Positions 34,186-46,447 of a stretch of 64,000 nt of DNA are shown piece after piece. Source of the DNA: Leucogyrophana mollusca (taxonomy: Eukaryota > Basidiomycota > Agaricomycetes > Boletales); the NCBI GenBank assembly GCA_021014945.1, contig MU266382.1, forward strand, positions 62,001-126,000, read 5' to 3'. Below the pieces are notes generated by a model that did no database searches, was not told the DNA's origin, and saw only the letters and a list, made by a program, of their open reading frames with translations. A program made the translations under genes and the position numbers. The stretch's first letter is position 1. Each line of letters opens with the position of its first letter.

Positions 34186-34560
34186 TTGCCACGTATACCG
34201 ACCTTGGAGTTGTTCACCTCGCCCAGCGCTGTAATATTGGCTGACAACGACGTCTTCTGTGCAAAGAGCCCGTTTTCCCTGCTAGGAATATCTGGCACCA
34301 CCTTGGTTACAGCCGTCGATGGAGCTCCTTTATCCCGTATTGACGGTCCCTCGATTTGGGCAGATCCCGGTCACGGTGCCGTATGATTTTAATCTCTCCT
34401 GCAACGTCACTGCTGATGCCGTTGTTTGAACTTATGAAGAATCAGAATGCGCCGCTTAAGATCCCACAAGGCACCTTTGGTAACGGCCTGACGTTCGCCG
34501 GAGGCGTTTGCGTTTCAACCTGCGAGTTGCTGGACCATCGATATCGATAAGCGTTGTACC
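34186..34560 (+). pseudogene. Probable decayed gene fragment (frameshift and stops)
   Basis: From 34186 a frame reads TLELFTSPSAVILADNDVFC and later GAPLSRIDGPSIWADPG, then runs into a stop at the end of GHGAV. Shifting by one base at about 34367 recovers PVTVPYDFNLSCNVTADAVV, followed at once by TGA and then, in the same frame, TYEESECAA and another stop. The amino-acid composition on both sides of the shift is that of a secreted, Cys-containing protein. A one-base frameshift plus two stop codons within 120 bases argues for a pseudogene rather than introns, since no splice sites fit. The family is not recognised. Confidence 0.4.
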
Positions 34561-34860
34561 TCCATAACCTGTCTCAAGGATGCCCCATTCGCTATGCTAT
34601 TCGGAGCATGGTCTGTGACGCTGAGTACACGCGCTTCTTCAAAGATTTACGCTCTTCAGGAGTTTTTAATGCCCTGGGAGTTTTTTCTGATTAGGAGGGC
34701 AGCTGCTATCACCGGAGGAAGCCCAAATCCCACGAAGTACAGCAGGGCAGTGGCTTCTCATCGGCTGGCCTCTCAAGTGAGGTAGCCACGGTCCATATTT
34801 CCCATGTACTTTACAGGGAAATGGAGGGACTGCCTCCCCATCCGAGCCTGGAACGTGCGG

Positions 34861-34912
34861 GTACGTCTGTATGAGGGAAATCACGAGTACGTCTGTATGA
34901 GGGATATCACGA
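34861..34912. repeat. Tandem direct repeat, 2 x 26 bases
   Basis: Two adjacent 26-base units, 34861-34886 and 34887-34912, differ at one position (a/t at unit position 19). Each begins GTACGTCTGTATGAGGG. It looks like a recent slippage or local duplication within non-coding DNA. Confidence 0.9.
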
Positions 34913-35886
34913 GGACCACAGTCGAGCGTTCGAGCTCGGGGAACCGAGGACGGCATGCGCATGTCATTCGCCTAAGTCCGGGAATCGCGGTCAAGGCCTG
35001 ATGCGTCGAGGACTTGCGTGGAACCTCGAGAAACCTGACCCAGTAAAACGACACAATACTGCCTAGTTGATCATGGTAGGTTTGATAATGATTGCTCCGT
35101 TGTATCAGATATTAAACGCGATTTTCCTTTCTGTGGCAGGACACGGTGCCAATATCGCAGGACATTGTTCTCTCCTTGCCTTTCGGCCTTCACACATATC
35201 CCGACCTCAGATGACAAACTTTGATGCGAAACTTACGGACATACGGATCCACCGTAAGTCTCGTTCCAAAAAAGCAAGTGAAGCTAACTTTTGGCCCAGT
35301 CTGGCAGAGGTTGTGGGCGTGATGACAGCTTTACAGCCGCTCGACACGCATTCAACACCTGGCACCGAGTCACCACCTATGGCACCCTTACTTATTCATC
35401 CTGCAGATCATTCATTGTTCCGGGCCGCCGGATAGACGCCTTGCTTGCGGAAGTAACATACCCCATCGGCGGCCTTGTTTTGCTAGGCAATTCCCCGTGG
35501 TTTCCTAACGTGGAACAGGTTACGAGCGCTTGGCAAGTACAAATTTGTTCATTTCGTGTCCCCTGCAAGCTGCTGTCCTTTGATGAAGTTCTGTGACTAA
35601 TGTATGAGTGTCGTGCGGCGTAGATGGTTGATATCGGTGTGGAAGGTTACTTAAAGATGCACGGTTACTTGGTACATGTGCGCTCGATGGCGGAGAATCC
35701 CATTGAAGAGTCGAGAAGAGGGGGGCCAGAACTTAAATCAAGATAGCAAGGAGGCTCGTGGTTCTCCGATGCCGTAACTTATAGCGTGCTATATCTATCC
35801 GTGAAAGTCTGAGTCCGCTCAGCTCGGGTCTCTTTTGACCCGTATAAGCTCGCACACAGTCACTTTTATCCACATTAACTGATCCT

Positions 35887-38800
35887 ATGCACACAGGCGC
35901 GAACGAGCAGAAACAACTGTCGCATCACGGCCCGCCAGAGCTGAGCATTCCACAGCGAGCACCGAAACGTGCTCGCAACGCATCAGACCCGTCTATGGAC
36001 GATCATAACGCGTCGGCTGCCCCTGATGACCTGGGTTCAACTCCCAGGAAAACTCATAACAAAAAGCAGCCTCTTTCATGTGCAGAGTGCCGGAGGTAAG
36101 TTATTCCGTCGTTCAATCCACTCTGGAGGTTTTTGACCAGAGATTATGCAGACTGAAACTGAAAGTGAGGGACCCCGTCGGGCGACTGTCGGAGAGCTCT
36201 AACTTGTCCTTCTGCAAAGTGCGATCGTGTGTTTCCCTGTCAGTCATGCTCAAAGCGCGGATGCGCAGAGATTTGTCCCGATGGTAGGCTGAAACGTTAA
36301 ACGAGTGATATCGGATTTGATCTCCTCACAGGTGCTCTCACGTCGGGCAAGGGAAGCAGGTTAGTACTTGTGGGTCGCCACAAATGCAGGAAAAAACCTG
36401 ATGCGGGGGCAGATTCATCCTTGCCAACACTGAGCAACTGCACGCCAAGATCATCCAGATGAGCGATCGAATACGACAGCTAGAGGATGCTCTTGAATCG
36501 GTGCAAGCCAGATGCTCGCCTGAGCCTCACCCTTTGCTTCACCAGGATTTTCTTCGGATAAAGAATGCCCTGGAACTTTATAGCTCGCAGCCTGCGCCAC
36601 GTTGCGGAGACACACCCATCGATGAAACCCACGCCAGTGGCAGTCAATTACCGTCTGCTGCCCGCTCACCAAGAGACGGTGAGTATGGGCCTAGTCGCCC
36701 ATCTGAGGTAAGTCAGCAGTCTCTTTTTCTGACAGTCTTGACGCACGCAATTGCCGCACGTCGTCCAGGAAAGAGGGTCCTCCGCGGAGGCTTCGCCTGC
36801 TCACATCCCACAACTACCTGCCGAAATCGAGAAACTCAGCCAGGCTTTCCCATTCCCTTGGTTGCCCAACAATACTGTACGAGAGCGTATACATGAAATG
36901 CTACCGTCTCGCGCGGAGGCTGAGTATCTCTGTGCACAAGCGCGATCTAACGCTCTCTGGCAGTACGTCTGAAGAGCACTTGGACATTCACATCGCTTAC
37001 GATCAACCCGCTTGTCCAGGTACAATCTCGACCCAAGCGAGACTTGGCTTCCGAATCTGGTGCATCACGTATACACAACTCCTGTAGAAGGCTTGAATTT
37101 CCGCCGCCTCTCGCTCCTATTCATTATGATGGCCATAGGTCTTCTCGTCGATCTCAACCAACAGAAGGAGTCGCCTCGCGCAGAGGCATTCCACCACCTC
37201 GCCCGCGCCTCGCTGTGCGAGATGAACCTAATGGATGAACCCAGTCTAGATTTACTGCAAACGCTTGTAAGTCAGTACACCACCATGTGACACCGAATTC
37301 TGATGACTGTTTTCAGTTTTACATGATATGGTATCTCTTAATCTTCTCAGACAAAAGCCAAGCGGTCGCATACGCATGGAGTATCATGGGTCTCACGGTT
37401 AAACTGGCTCAAAGCGTGAGTCACTCCTCCCTAGTCGTTATTTTCATGACCTAAGAGCTCGCAGTTAGGACTCCGTACGTTTTCTATAGCATAACCATTG
37501 CAACGGGTCTTTGAATTACGATGACCGGCTAGACCGCGACGGCAATAGGCGCAAGGCAATTCCCGAAGAATCCCAGCGACGGCGAATGCTCTTTTGGGAG
37601 CTCTTGAACTTGGATGCACGCTTGGTACGCGCTCATGGTGTTTGGCGATCCGTAATGGGCTAACACGCGATATGGTACGCAGGCGCTGTCCCTCGGACGA
37701 CCACCGTCTCTATGTCTCTCCCACGTCGATTGTCAACAGCCTTCATACGCCGTCGAGGGCATGTATATATTACCAGGAGCACCGTCATGTACGTTTGTCG
37801 GATATGTGCGGCACACCTTACTGACCCCCTGACAGACCATCAGTGGAAACATGAGTTCTTCTTGGAGTGCTTAACGCCTGTCTTGGCCGCAGCTATGTCT
37901 GCGAAACAACAGCCCTACTCCGTGATTATGGATGTGGACAAGAAAATACGCGACTTTAATATCCCTGCGACACTTGACCTCTTTAACTCTGATGGGGTGA
38001 CGAACAACCGCCAACTGACCATGCAACAAGTCCTGGTATCCAGTGGCCGGGAGATCGGTACGCGTCCGATTATCACTGATAGGCCCCGTTTCTTCAAGAC
38101 TGAAGGCTACATTCTAGTTCTTCTACAGCTTCACAGAAATTTCTTTACAGAAGCTCTGAGCGACCATGGCGCCTTTTCATACCGACACAAATACGCCCCG
38201 TCAGCACTGGCGACATATCTCAGTGCATCCAAACTTGTCGCAACCTTGGATCAACTATTGCAACGAGAACCACAACTTAGCAAACGATTCATGTGCTTTT
38301 GGTTCAATGCCTTCTCAGGAGCGGTAAGATTTCGCTTTTTGGAGTATTATATATTGCTAGCCTGACGGGACACGCAGGTTGCACTCTCATTGATCGTCTC
38401 GAGGACCCCATTTATCACCCTCGCTCCTTTCGCGCTACGAGAACTAGAAGAGGTGCATCGGCTGTTTGCCAAGGTCGCCGCTGAGTGTCCCAAAGTCGCG
38501 CAGGCCCTTGTAAGTTATGTCACCCTCAACGTCAAATCCTCTTTCTAATATTAACTTCATGCAACAGCCTCTGTTGACAAGAATCATAGAAAGGTCTCGT
38601 CGCTCATACACACAATGGCGCAGGACAGGCACAAATACCTCCGCAATGGAGGTGGACGGGCGTGCTGAGTGGAGAATAATCTCGGGCAATGGATCTAGCC
38701 CATTCGACATCGCACACCCTCGCTTGCTGGAATGCTTGGGGGAGATCGACAAAACCACACCCCCCACAACCCAAGAGCTGTCCGATTTCACCTCACAGTC

Positions 38801-39062
38801 GAGAACGGCACCACCCGTCTGGCCCACTGCCGCGCGGCCTACGGAACACGGGAATTACTCGCCCGAGCTTTCGATGGACGTGCTCGCTCTTACGGCAAGC
38901 AAAAACGAGGACATGCTCTCCATGAAGCACAGCTCAGGGGAATCATCCGCACCAGGTGGTACCGCAGCACAGAGAGTGGGTAATCACACGTTCAATTTCG
39001 ATTTCGGTGCTTTGGCCTCCAACCTCGAGAACCAGAGCAACACTTACATGTCTTGGTTTTAA
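35887..39062 (+). CDS. Zn2Cys6 fungal-specific transcription factor
   Basis: A nuclear zinc-cluster regulator. The binuclear cluster is assembled from three exons: CAECRR from 35887-36095, LKLK from a 13-base exon at 36152-36164, and CDRVFPCQSCSKRGCAEICP from 36220. Its six Cys follow the C-x2-C-x6-C-x5-C-x2-C-x6-8-C pattern. A coiled-coil dimerisation stretch follows (QMSDRIRQLEDALESVQ). The middle homology (fungal_trans) domain spans about 36830-38500 with WLPNLVHHVYTTPVEGLNF, LLFIMMAIGLLVDLN and RRRMLFWELLNLDARLALSLGRP. The C-terminal 150 residues are Ser/Thr/Pro-rich and end FGALASNLENQSNTYMSWF, a likely activation region. Total about 850 residues with about ten introns. Its position after the CoA-ligase/CrAT block makes it a candidate local regulator, which is inference. 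Confidence 0.88.
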
Positions 39063-39375
39063 TATGTGAGCGCAGAGGGAAAAGGTGTACGATAAGGTGT
39101 TTCTGGTCGAGCCCACGTTATTATATCCTCCTAGTCAGTAGTTTACGAAGAACAGCGTTCGCTCTTAAATTTTGCTCGCAGCTCCGAGTTGCCAATATAG
39201 TTATTGATCATTGAGCTCCGAGTCGAGTCGGGTCACGAGTGACTTCGCCGAGATTGATGACTAATACGCGTCGGTGGCGCTGCAGTTGCCGGTTTACAGG
39301 GCACTCGTTGGTGGCACCAAAACCGAACATCCACCACCTTAGACCTGGTCATTCGATCTCTCGACGCCCCAAGCC
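39063..39375. other. Intergenic region before CAF1
   Basis: About 310 bases between two plus-strand genes. Only overlapping antisense frames are present. It should contain the Zn2Cys6 gene 3' end and the CAF1 promoter. Confidence 0.35.
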
Positions 39376-40720
39376 ATGTCTCGGATACGAGAGGTATGGG
39401 CGCCCAATCTTGAAGCCGAAATGCGAAACATTCGCGACATGATCGACGAATATCCTTACATTGCAATGGTTTCGTTCTGTCCTATAACGTCGATCTACCT
39501 TTGGAAACTCACGTTGGGATCAGGACACAGAATTTCCCGGGGTCGTCGCTCGCCCAATAGGTACTTTCAAAACATCGTCGGACTATCATTACCAGACAAT
39601 GCGCTGTAACGTGGACCTCCTCAAGATCATACAGCTGGGTATCACTCTAGCAGACGATGAAGGCAATTTCCCCCAAGATGTGACGACGTGGCAGTTTAAT
39701 TTCAAGTTCAGCGTCAAGTATGGAATGCTATAATCATGCTTGAGTTCTTTATGTATCTGATGCTGATCCAGCGAAGATATGTACGCCCCCGAGTCACTCG
39801 AGCTACTACAAAAATCGGGCATAGACTTCCAGCGGCACGAGGAGATTGGCATAATGCCCAATGATTTTGCTGAGCTTATGATAACCTCGGGGCTTGTTTT
39901 AGCACCTGAAGTCAAATGGGTGTCATTTCACAGGTGAGTACCCATGAGATGCGCGGGGGGAATATCCTAGTCGGCCACCCAGGCCCTCTGTTAGAACAGA
40001 GACCTTTTACACATCCCCTTGTCTCTTTTATCTTGCAATGATTGACGAACTGGGACTTTCTCTCAGTGGTTATGATTTTGGCTACTTCGTGAAGCTGCTC
40101 ACCGCCATGTCGCTGCCGACGACGGAAGACATATTCTTCGACTGGCTACACACGTGGTTCCCGTACGTGTACGACATCAAGTTCATGATGCGAGCTTGTA
40201 AATCTCTAAAAGGTGGTCTGCAAGATGTTGCGGATGATCTTGGGGTGAGTTCTGTATCCACTTGCGTCTACCTTTTTATACCAAGGGTCACTAAAAGTCG
40301 TCGAAGGTTATGCGGATAGGAACGTCACACCAAGCGGGATCGGATTCCTTACTCACGGCTTCCACTTTCTTCAAAATGCGAGAGTTGTTCTTCCATGATC
40401 AGGTGGACGACGCCGAGTATAACGGCAAACTCTACGGTCTTGGCCAGACCTTCACGCAACCCAACGGAATCACCGACACCGGGCGAGGTGGGGCAACAAT
40501 TGCGGAGCGGGAGGACAGAGGCATGTCGAGGGAACAGAATCAGACGCCAGGCCCAGGGGTATCTTCTGGCCAGAACCAGAACGTTATGGGTATGGGTCCA
40601 TTGCCAACACCCGCCCTCGGCAGCACCCTGCCTACGCCACTACCATCCGGCACATCATACGGGCCTATGGCGGCCAATGGTCCCTATATACGTACAACAA
40701 TTGGTGTCGGTGGGCGATAG
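39376..40720 (+). CDS. POP2: CCR4-NOT deadenylase subunit CAF1/POP2
   Basis: A DEDDh-family 3'-5' exoribonuclease that shortens poly(A) tails within the CCR4-NOT complex (CNOT7/8 in animals). The first exon 39376-39468 ([20 protein letters not shown]) joins at 39524 to give the first catalytic pair in [14 protein letters not shown]. The other acidic and His residues are in [34 protein letters not shown] and [13 protein letters not shown]. The catalytic domain is about 260 residues. It is followed by a 90-residue Gly/Pro/Asn/Gln-rich tail ending [11 protein letters not shown], longer than in animal CNOT7 and typical of basidiomycete forms. All catalytic residues are present, so the enzyme should be active. 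Confidence 0.93.
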
Positions 40721-43388
40721 CCCGAAGTGTTGATTTTTCTCTCTCGTTCTCATCGGACAAACAGTGTTTTTATTTAGTCATTTGTATCGAGTATTTTGCC
40801 CCTGCATCTCGTGCTATCTGTGATTGCCCCTTCAATTGGCCCAGGCGAGCCCATGCAGAGCCAGGTCTTCGGTCGAGCGTGAGCCTTTTGATTTTCCGTC
40901 GCTATCTTCGTGCTATCATTGTGGTGCTGATCGGTCTTGTTATAGTATCATGGGCTTATTTCTCAAGAACGAAGACAGCGCACCGGTGACCGCAGACCAC
41001 GAGCTACCAATGCGGGGCCAGCTCATGATCATTGTCAAGGCCCCGCATTCACATACCCCCAGGGTGCCATAGGGTCAAAACGAGGCCGCCCACGCCTTTG
41101 GGTAATAAGGTTCGAAGTGCGCAAGACGAACAAAGCCAAAGTCAGAGGTCACTCGGTCGGGGACCACAATTCGATGAAACATTTCTCGCAAGAAAATTTC
41201 ACCGGCGTTGAGTATCTCGATACACGCAGAGGGCCCCGCCGGGAAGATAAGGTAGCATCTTGTTTGACAGCATAAACCGTTCTAATGCCCTCCCAGCCTG
41301 TGAAGTGGTACCCAATGTGCGATGATTACTTCAAAACTGGACATTTCCCGTGATGCGCGGGACTGGTCCCTATTCTGGTGAAGACGTGGCAGAGGAGGTA
41401 AACCAAACCGCCTATCAAGGATCGTCGTCGCAGTCATCCATCGCAAGAGTACCGACCCGACCCCGCTCGTTGGCAGGCAGGTTTGGGAGACTTTACTCAT
41501 TGCATGGTGCTGCGACGCCGATGCAAAGAAGGCATTGAGATGTACATCCCTCCGACCCAAGCCCATGTACCAGAAACTGCAGACGAGAGAGGCGGTCGAT
41601 GAGAACGAGGGTCTTGTTCCTATGTGCCCTCTCTTTTATATGATTTGAGACATTAGGCTTTGTCACTCGTTTTTTGGCTCGTGTAACCGGGCCTTTGGCC
41701 CAGGCCTAAACCTGGCCGTCCAGGGATAGCGGTGCATCATCGGATAAGGTGTCCGTGTCTTCTCTTCGGACTGAAACGCGTTCACTCACGGAGACTAGTT
41801 TTCTCTTTAGGCATGCCGAGTGATAGATTCATTGTCAGTTTACTGGCATTGAACTCAGAAATGAGGGCGTGCAGCCGCGGATTCGTGCTTGTTTGCAGAA
41901 AGGAAGTGTTACTGCTCCAAATGGTTTCCCCCCCCAAGAATATGAAGACCATGCTTCTGCACGCGTCACATAGTATGTATCCCTTCTCAGCATCACTCGT
42001 CGGACCGTGAAACATCCTACCCACAATCGAACCAGGATAGTTTTGACGTTATCGACCAACACATCGGAGCAACGTCATTGGTTCCACTCGAAAGCACGAA
42101 TTCTCCGTCATCCCGGAGGTCTCCATATGTCATCGTAACCTGAAAGTCCGTGCGAAATATGACGAGGGCAAGGTTTCATCCGTTAGGCTAAGCCGAATCT
42201 GACTCCTGGCCAAAGGGTGGGGTGTTTTTGCGGAGAGGCCCGCATCGTCGAAATGTGTTCTCTGTTGATTTCCCCGATCGCCTCCCAAGGTCGTGGTCGT
42301 GGTGAAGAGAGGAAATGATGAGAAGCGCACTGAATGAATTTGCTTATGAACGTTCATCCGTGTCATTGATGGGCTGGCAACGTGGGCTGGAGAAAAATTG
42401 TGGGCGTTCACCTTTGAGGGGTATATTAATTTACGGTAAGACAGCGGTAAGATACTTTTGGACGCTTGCTCACGGCCCCGGAGTAAGGTAGCTATTGTGT
42501 TTGGATTCCCCGTTGATATCAATTAATTCTTTTTTGAACTGTCAACACGATGTCGACAGGGACATGATTTTTCTGTCGTATGACGGAGACGGGGTGCAGT
42601 AGAAGGAAAGATTGCATGGCTTATTTCCAAGGGTCCGACCTACTCTGTGCATGCTGTTCCTTCGTGAAATGGAGATATCAGTGCCCTCGACGGCTGAAGG
42701 CGCCGTCAAACGACTGATTTGATATGATAGGGAGTATCAGGTTAGCCCCTCTCTAACCGAGGGGGCCACCATGTCCGATCTTGGTACAATTGTGATGCTA
42801 GAACTGCTCAGAGCGGCTACATTTTGGTAGATGCCGTGCTATGCTTCATCGACAAAGCTAAATATGTATGTGTTGCTCTCATATCCAACACACAACATTT
42901 TGTGTACGTACGATAGTTCCTGGCTCCAGCACGCTCGGCTATAGCCGGCCACCAACAATATGGCAGACTCGCACTATATCGCCGTGTCCGGGAATTTTGA
43001 ACACTCGGTGAAATGGTGAAGGCCCACTGGTCCAGGTTTCCTAACAGCAATACAAGACATCAGAAGAGTATCGAAGGCCGTGATATACATGTGCATCATT
43101 TCATTGGCGATTGTTTAGGTCAGTTCCGCCACCATAACCTCAGTGTCCAGACTGTAGGGTAGGGCTTTCCAAAGTCCCTTTCAGAGTACAGAGCCAGGGC
43201 GTGGAACAATGTCGGCCCTTCGCTGTCGGAACCGTTGCCATTTACGATACCTGTCCGCTGAATTTAAGGTGGATGTCTACCTTGCACATGTGAACGTATA
43301 AATAGGTGTTATTAACCTTTGCCCGACGGCAGTGGCGCAATGTAGTTGATCAAGCTAACTCCACCTAAAGAAAATTCAGCAAGTTTCT
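40721..43388. other. 2.7-kb gene-poor region
   Basis: No gene is supported. The first 350 bases include the CAF1 3' end. Open frames at 41282-41566 (minus), 41732-42010 (plus) and 42130-42522 (minus) overlap mirror frames and show no domain. A pyrimidine tract and a C8 run lie near 41930-41938. I find no terminal repeats, reverse-transcriptase or transposase motif. Long non-coding transcripts or highly decayed transposon DNA are possible. Confidence 0.4.
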
Positions 43389-46300
43389 TTACGGTAATGG
43401 CCCTACACGTACATAATTGCTAGGGAAGATCCCTTTCCGCCCATCAGCAGAAAATCCTAAAATTGCAATCGGTCAATCAGTGTTTATATGGTGACAAGTC
43501 GTTTCTTACCTTCCCACCAACCCTCCGCAAAATTCTGACCGCCATTTACACCAGGGGAAAGCTCAAGCAGCTCAGACTCCTGGATTGTCAGCTCATCTGG
43601 CCCCTGGGCCTGATAATCGTACAGTACCCGCACTGTTGACACTTAATCCGCGACCGGACATGAAGGGAAGAAGGGGGAAAACGTACCGCATTTCCCCGAG
43701 GTCTGTTGAAAATTCGTATCGAATGATCCAGACCTCTGTAATTGATTTCCCTCCGCAGTCTCGATATACGATGCAGGAACAAGTCCCTTCCCACCAAACT
43801 CGTCGGCCACCTTGACCCAACCGGATCCATCATCTTCCTCAAGCACATGGACCGAGATGCCCTCTACCGAGGGACGTCAGCACACGCTCTCCACCTGACA
43901 ATCGTGTAAACAAACCAGATACACTCAATTCGAAGGGCGAGGACGCGGAAAAGTCAAAGATAACGCGAGCCAATGGATCGGCACCCTCGACTTGCCGTGG
44001 AGTATCTGGCTGCACGAAGGATGATGGCGTTGGTGTTTCTCCGACACTAGAAGATGCTGATGCTGCGGATAAACGTATTAGTGATTGCCTCTTGGACATG
44101 CCTACTCACTTCTGCTTTCGGACCGCGATATGGTCGATGAGGTTCTAGTGACGACTTCCGAGGCTTTGTGGTCTCTGTGAATGCCACTGCATTCCGCGGG
44201 GACCTGCAAGTGTCAGTCGATAGAGTCACCATACGTCACGATGAAGTTGAATACCTTGAGTTCACATTTCGCGTGTACGGATAGCCCGCACGCCTTGCAC
44301 GTCCTCCCTTGTTTACTCAAACCCCAGATCGATGCCTTGCTCCATATCAGATCGCAAGGTCGTTCATACTTGCACTTTTCGGCGCACCTTGCAATAGCCA
44401 CAAGTAGTCGGTATGGAGAAAGAAGAACTCTTGAAACTGTGTGGGTTTTGGCCTCCTTCGTCATCTATGAGAGAGTTGAGAATGAGGCCGATCAATGGGG
44501 CAAAAGGGCACGCACCGCCCAACGCTGCAACTATGACTTCGATCTCTGCGTTGAGCACGCACTCAGAAGTCTCATAAAAGACCGTTTGGTGCTTGGCTTC
44601 AAGGAAGTTCTATCAAGCAAACGGTCATGCGGCGCCGACGGAACCATTTACGGACATAGTTACGTTCAACACTTCAGTAGGGTCCCCGGCCGTCGCATCA
44701 GTGCTCTCTGTCGACACGAGGCCCGCTAGTTTCTCCACTTCGCTCCCTAAATCGTGGATCAGCAGCAGCCTGTCAGCAAGCACTACGCTAACATACGTTT
44801 CTCTTCTAAGACCGGCTCCAGCTCTCGCAGTTTAGTGCGCGACTTGGAAAGCTTATTCTGTAGGTAGATTTTAGGTGCTGGCTCAAGGCTCATTTCATCC
44901 TGGATATGAGCGAAGGTGAGTGCCACCAGCGTCATGACTATTAGATGTATTACAGGGCTTACTGTGTCATAGTGATTCGAACATGGTTCGAACGTCCAGT
45001 CGTTGGGTACCGTGAAAGGCCTAACATTGAAATCGATGTAAAGATCTTGGTCTTTGCTGGGCTTCACTTCTCTGATAGCGGCATCTACAGAAACCAGGCG
45101 ACCCTTCAACGTCTCTTGGTGTGCCATCTGGATAGACTGAGCCTGGAGCAAGACAGCAATAAACGACAGAACCAGACGTGTCTGTAGATCCTCTAGCAAA
45201 GTCTCATCAGTTTCAAGGGTTCAGAACTATCGAAAAACCGGAGCTCACGGAAAGACTACATACGAGGCACTTCATGAGTGAATATCTCTAACTCATCGGC
45301 GCAACGCAGCTCACATCTTCTAAACTCGGTAAATCCTCAGTATAAAACTTCACTTTCGCCTTATTTGCAACCGCGGTCGCTACCAAGTATGCACTAAACG
45401 CCGGGTGAGTTCGAGTGAGTTTCAGTTGTATAGCTAGGCCACAGCCGTACTTTTTGCTACTTAGCATGTCAACCCGCTGTTGCTCATACTGTTTCGCAGC
45501 TCGATCCGCGTGCCGATCGTTCTGAGCGTGCCCCTGGCATCAAGATCAGCTTGAATACGGCAGCATCAACACGCAATAAATACCTGCTTCTGACGGTGTG
45601 TTTCAACTTCTGAGCAGTCATCGTCATACTAAGGCAGTCAACACTGAGTAACTTTACAGCAGAAGAGCAATGTATGCACCATTTGTTTGCGCTGCGCCTC
45701 TCCTCATCAGGAAGAGAAGTGACACAGGACAGATATGAGCTAACCTTGACACAATCCGTGTAAATTCTGTCTCGGTCTCCAACAAGTTTCAGGTAAAACT
45801 GCATTTGCTGGGAACTAGCCGATCAGTACAGCTCTGCCAGCGCATTGCAACACGAGAACCTTCTTCTTTGTTTCCTCATTTCGGCGTTCGATGCCTCTCA
45901 GAGGCTCTGTTACACGCGATACGAGAGAATCCGCGAGATTGACATGGTCTTGCGCCGCATTGGATATGCAGGCGATTAGCTGAGAATATGCATTATCTAA
46001 AGTGCTGAGTTTCTAGAAATCAGGACTTGATCATAATCACGCATATCCGAGTGGGGAGAGTACTAGCCTTTGACGGAGAATGCTTTCATTGAAGGCTTTG
46101 GTTGGGCTGTCTCCGATGACCACCAATGCTGCGATTTTGGCCTTTTTGTCAGTCGCTTTCTTCGCAAGGACCTGTAGCTTGGCTGCATATTCGCGTTCTA
46201 GTGCAGCTCGATCTCTGTACAGCTCGCGAACCTGCATCGACCCCCCGTTCAGCGCTCCGACCAAAATCCTTCAGCGAAATGGACGCGTACATCAGCTATC

Positions 46301-46447
46301 AGCCCGAGATGAGCGTCAAATAGGCTAGCTATCCGATCCACTTGGTCCTGTGAGACGACCAGTAAGCAACATTGTCTTGCACCATGATTCTTGCTTGAAA
46401 GACTCCACTGGGAGATGTTCCCCGTAGCTCTGCGTCGCGCTTTGCAT
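43389..46447 (-). CDS. BZZ1: Bzz1-like F-BAR / C1 / SH3-SH3 protein
   Basis: An actin-patch endocytosis protein that bends membrane and activates Las17/WASP. On the minus strand the first exon starts at ATG 46447 (MQSATQSYGEHLP). It splices to DQVDRIASLFDAHLGLIAD and then VRELYRDRAALEREYAAKLQ, the start of the F-BAR domain. Coiled-coil F-BAR sequence continues (NEETKKK, QFYLKLVGDRDRIYTDCVK) to about 44750. A C1 zinc domain lies at about 44240-44480, with CGYCKSSIWGLSKQGRTC and CGLSVHAKCELK. Two SH3 domains follow: LARVIFDFSASSPFELSVS ... GSGWVKVADEFGGKGLVPASY (43650-43990), and VRVLYDYQAQGPDELTIQES ... WWEG ... KGIFPSNYVRV (43395-43640). It ends GPLP with the stop at 43391-43389. F-BAR, C1 and SH3 domains in this order match fungal Bzz1. 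Exon count exceeds ten. Confidence 0.92.

Larger units (their letters stand above)
34006..35886. other. 1.9-kb region with decayed coding sequence and a short tandem repeat
   Basis: Apart from the pseudogene candidate at 34186-34560 and the 26-base repeat at 34861-34912, only fragments are seen. One is a plus-strand frame at 35291-35596 (containing IDALLAEVTYPIGGLVLLGN) that follows a possible exon ending LTDIRIH near 35255. No complete gene can be assembled. The last 100 bases are probably the promoter of the Zn2Cys6 gene. Confidence 0.35.
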
